The translations under genes and the position numbers were made by a program. A stretch of 6,682 nucleotides of DNA from an uncultured Paracoccaceae bacterium. GTDB lineage: Bacteria; Pseudomonadota; Alphaproteobacteria; Rhodobacterales; Rhodobacteraceae. The notes below the pieces were generated by a model that was given only the letters and a program-made list of their open reading frames with translations, was not told the DNA's origin and ran no database searches. Location: assembly GCA_937132145.1 (NCBI GenBank), contig CAKZNY010000370.1, forward strand, positions 1 through 6,682, given 5' to 3'. Shown piece by piece: positions 6,273-6,682 of this stretch (the first letter of the stretch is position 1; every line of letters starts with the position of its first letter).

Positions 6273-6456
6273 AAAGTTTCCATTTAGTTAATGGCCCCAT
6301 GCACCACGCTCTCAATGAGACGTCAAGCTTATAGACAGGATTTTCGCAATTCATAGGCGGTTTGCACTTTACCCGCCAGAAACCTTTTGATAGCAGGTGA
6401 GCAAGCAAGCGATTGCTGGCATGACCCGGATAAAACTACCAACCGGATCACAAAGT

Positions 6457-6541
6457 GCCCGAGTGGCGGAATTGGTAGACGCAGGGGATTCAAAATCCCC
6501 CGCCGCAAGGCTTGTCGGTTCGATTCCGATCTCGGGTACCA
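6457..6541 (+). tRNA. tRNA-Leu (anticodon CAA)
   Basis: All cloverleaf parts are present. The acceptor is GCCCGAG (6457-6463) with CTCGGGT (6531-6537), including a G1:U72 pair as in E. coli leucine tRNAs. The D stem is GCG/CGC (6466-6468, 6480-6482). The anticodon stem is GGGGA/TCCCC (6484-6488, 6496-6500) with CAA at 6491-6493. A long class II variable arm runs 6501-6513, the T arm is 6514-6530 with TTCGATT as its loop, the discriminator is A6538, and CCA is encoded at 6539-6541. It decodes UUG codons. A T run at 6550-6554 follows closely, without its own hairpin. Confidence 0.97.
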
Positions 6542-6563
6542 CATTATCGTTTTTCTAAATCCA

Positions 6564-6592
6564 GTGACATCCAATTATTCCTAGTATATAAG
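6564..6592 (+). promoter_or_regulatory. Candidate sigma70-type promoter pointing off the right edge
   Basis: GTGACA (6564-6569, 5 of 6) and TATAAG (6587-6592, 5 of 6) are separated by exactly 17 bases in an AT-rich tract. Initiation would fall near 6599. The gene it serves is outside the window. Confidence 0.5.
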
Positions 6593-6610
6593 GGAATTGA
6601 TACAACTGTT

Positions 6611-6628
6611 TGTCCAACGCTGTCCAAC
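6611..6628 (+). repeat. Tandem TGTCCAAC direct repeat with 10-bp period
   Basis: TGTCCAAC occurs at 6611-6618 and again at 6621-6628, one helical turn apart and about 12-30 bases after the predicted start site at 6599. Right after it lies ACCCC/GGGGT (6626-6639), a small imperfect palindrome. Such an arrangement could be an operator or integrase arm-type sites; neither is proven. Confidence 0.5.
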
Positions 6629-6682
6629 CCCGTGGGGGGTACATCCTGACGATTTGCATGTTTTAGTGAAACCAAATGGCTC

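Noticed and set aside
6404..6417. Small hairpin AGCAA-GCGA-TTGCT upstream of the tRNA
   Set aside because: A 5-bp stem is expected by chance in a region of this size, and nothing nearby suggests a terminator or small RNA.
6426..6448. CCGGAT direct repeat upstream of the tRNA as an operator
   Set aside because: Two 6-base copies 17 bases apart are weak evidence, and no promoter could be placed around them.
1..6682. Search for a CRISPR array, toxin-antitoxin pair, retron or defence island
   Set aside because: No regularly spaced repeat array, reverse transcriptase, toxin-like small gene pair or nuclease/helicase gene is present; all large coding regions are explained by housekeeping or common accessory families.

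Overview
The window looks like a piece of an alphaproteobacterial chromosome, most likely Rhodobacterales (Roseobacter group). The protein families point that way: a citramalate synthase coupled to an NDUFAF6-like squalene/phytoene-synthase-fold protein, a short AlkA-type glycosylase, an alphaproteobacterial-style DsbB and a VTT/DedA-type membrane protein. Base composition is moderately GC-rich by eye (not counted). This placement rests on recognition of families, not on a database search.

Left part (1-2617, + strand): a short possible tail of an upstream gene, then a striking 77-bp inverted-repeat element (65-141). It has the architecture of a REP doublet (REPIN/BIME): GTAG plus a 9-bp hairpin, followed by its inverted copy ending in CTAC. 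cimA starts 35 bp after it and is joined by a 4-base ATGA overlap to an NDUFAF6-like gene. Middle part (2621-3859, - strand): an MFS transporter, convergent with the previous gene at a 3-base gap. A 100-bp divergent promoter region (3860-3959) then separates it from a + strand pair, an AlkA-family DNA glycosylase and a phospholipase/carboxylesterase-family hydrolase, again joined by ATGA. Next come a - strand pair, a VTT/DedA-like membrane protein followed by dsbB, also joined by ATGA; dsbB is convergent with the hydrolase and the two reading frames overlap by 4 bases. The right end holds an intact tRNA-Leu(CAA). After it lies an AT-rich tract with a good sigma70-like promoter pointing out of the window and a tandem TGTCCAAC repeat.

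All three co-directional gene pairs are joined by a 4-base stop/start overlap, so each is probably translationally coupled. Both convergent junctions lack room for an intergenic terminator. The genes serve isoleucine precursor synthesis (cimA), probable membrane-complex assembly (NDUFAF6-like), transport, alkylation repair, ester hydrolysis and envelope disulfide or lipid homeostasis. They do not form one pathway. I see no complete novel defence or mobile system. The least ordinary signals are the REP doublet in the cimA leader, the apparently non-catalytic prenyl-synthase-fold protein, and the tract behind the tRNA, which could be the edge of an integrated element.
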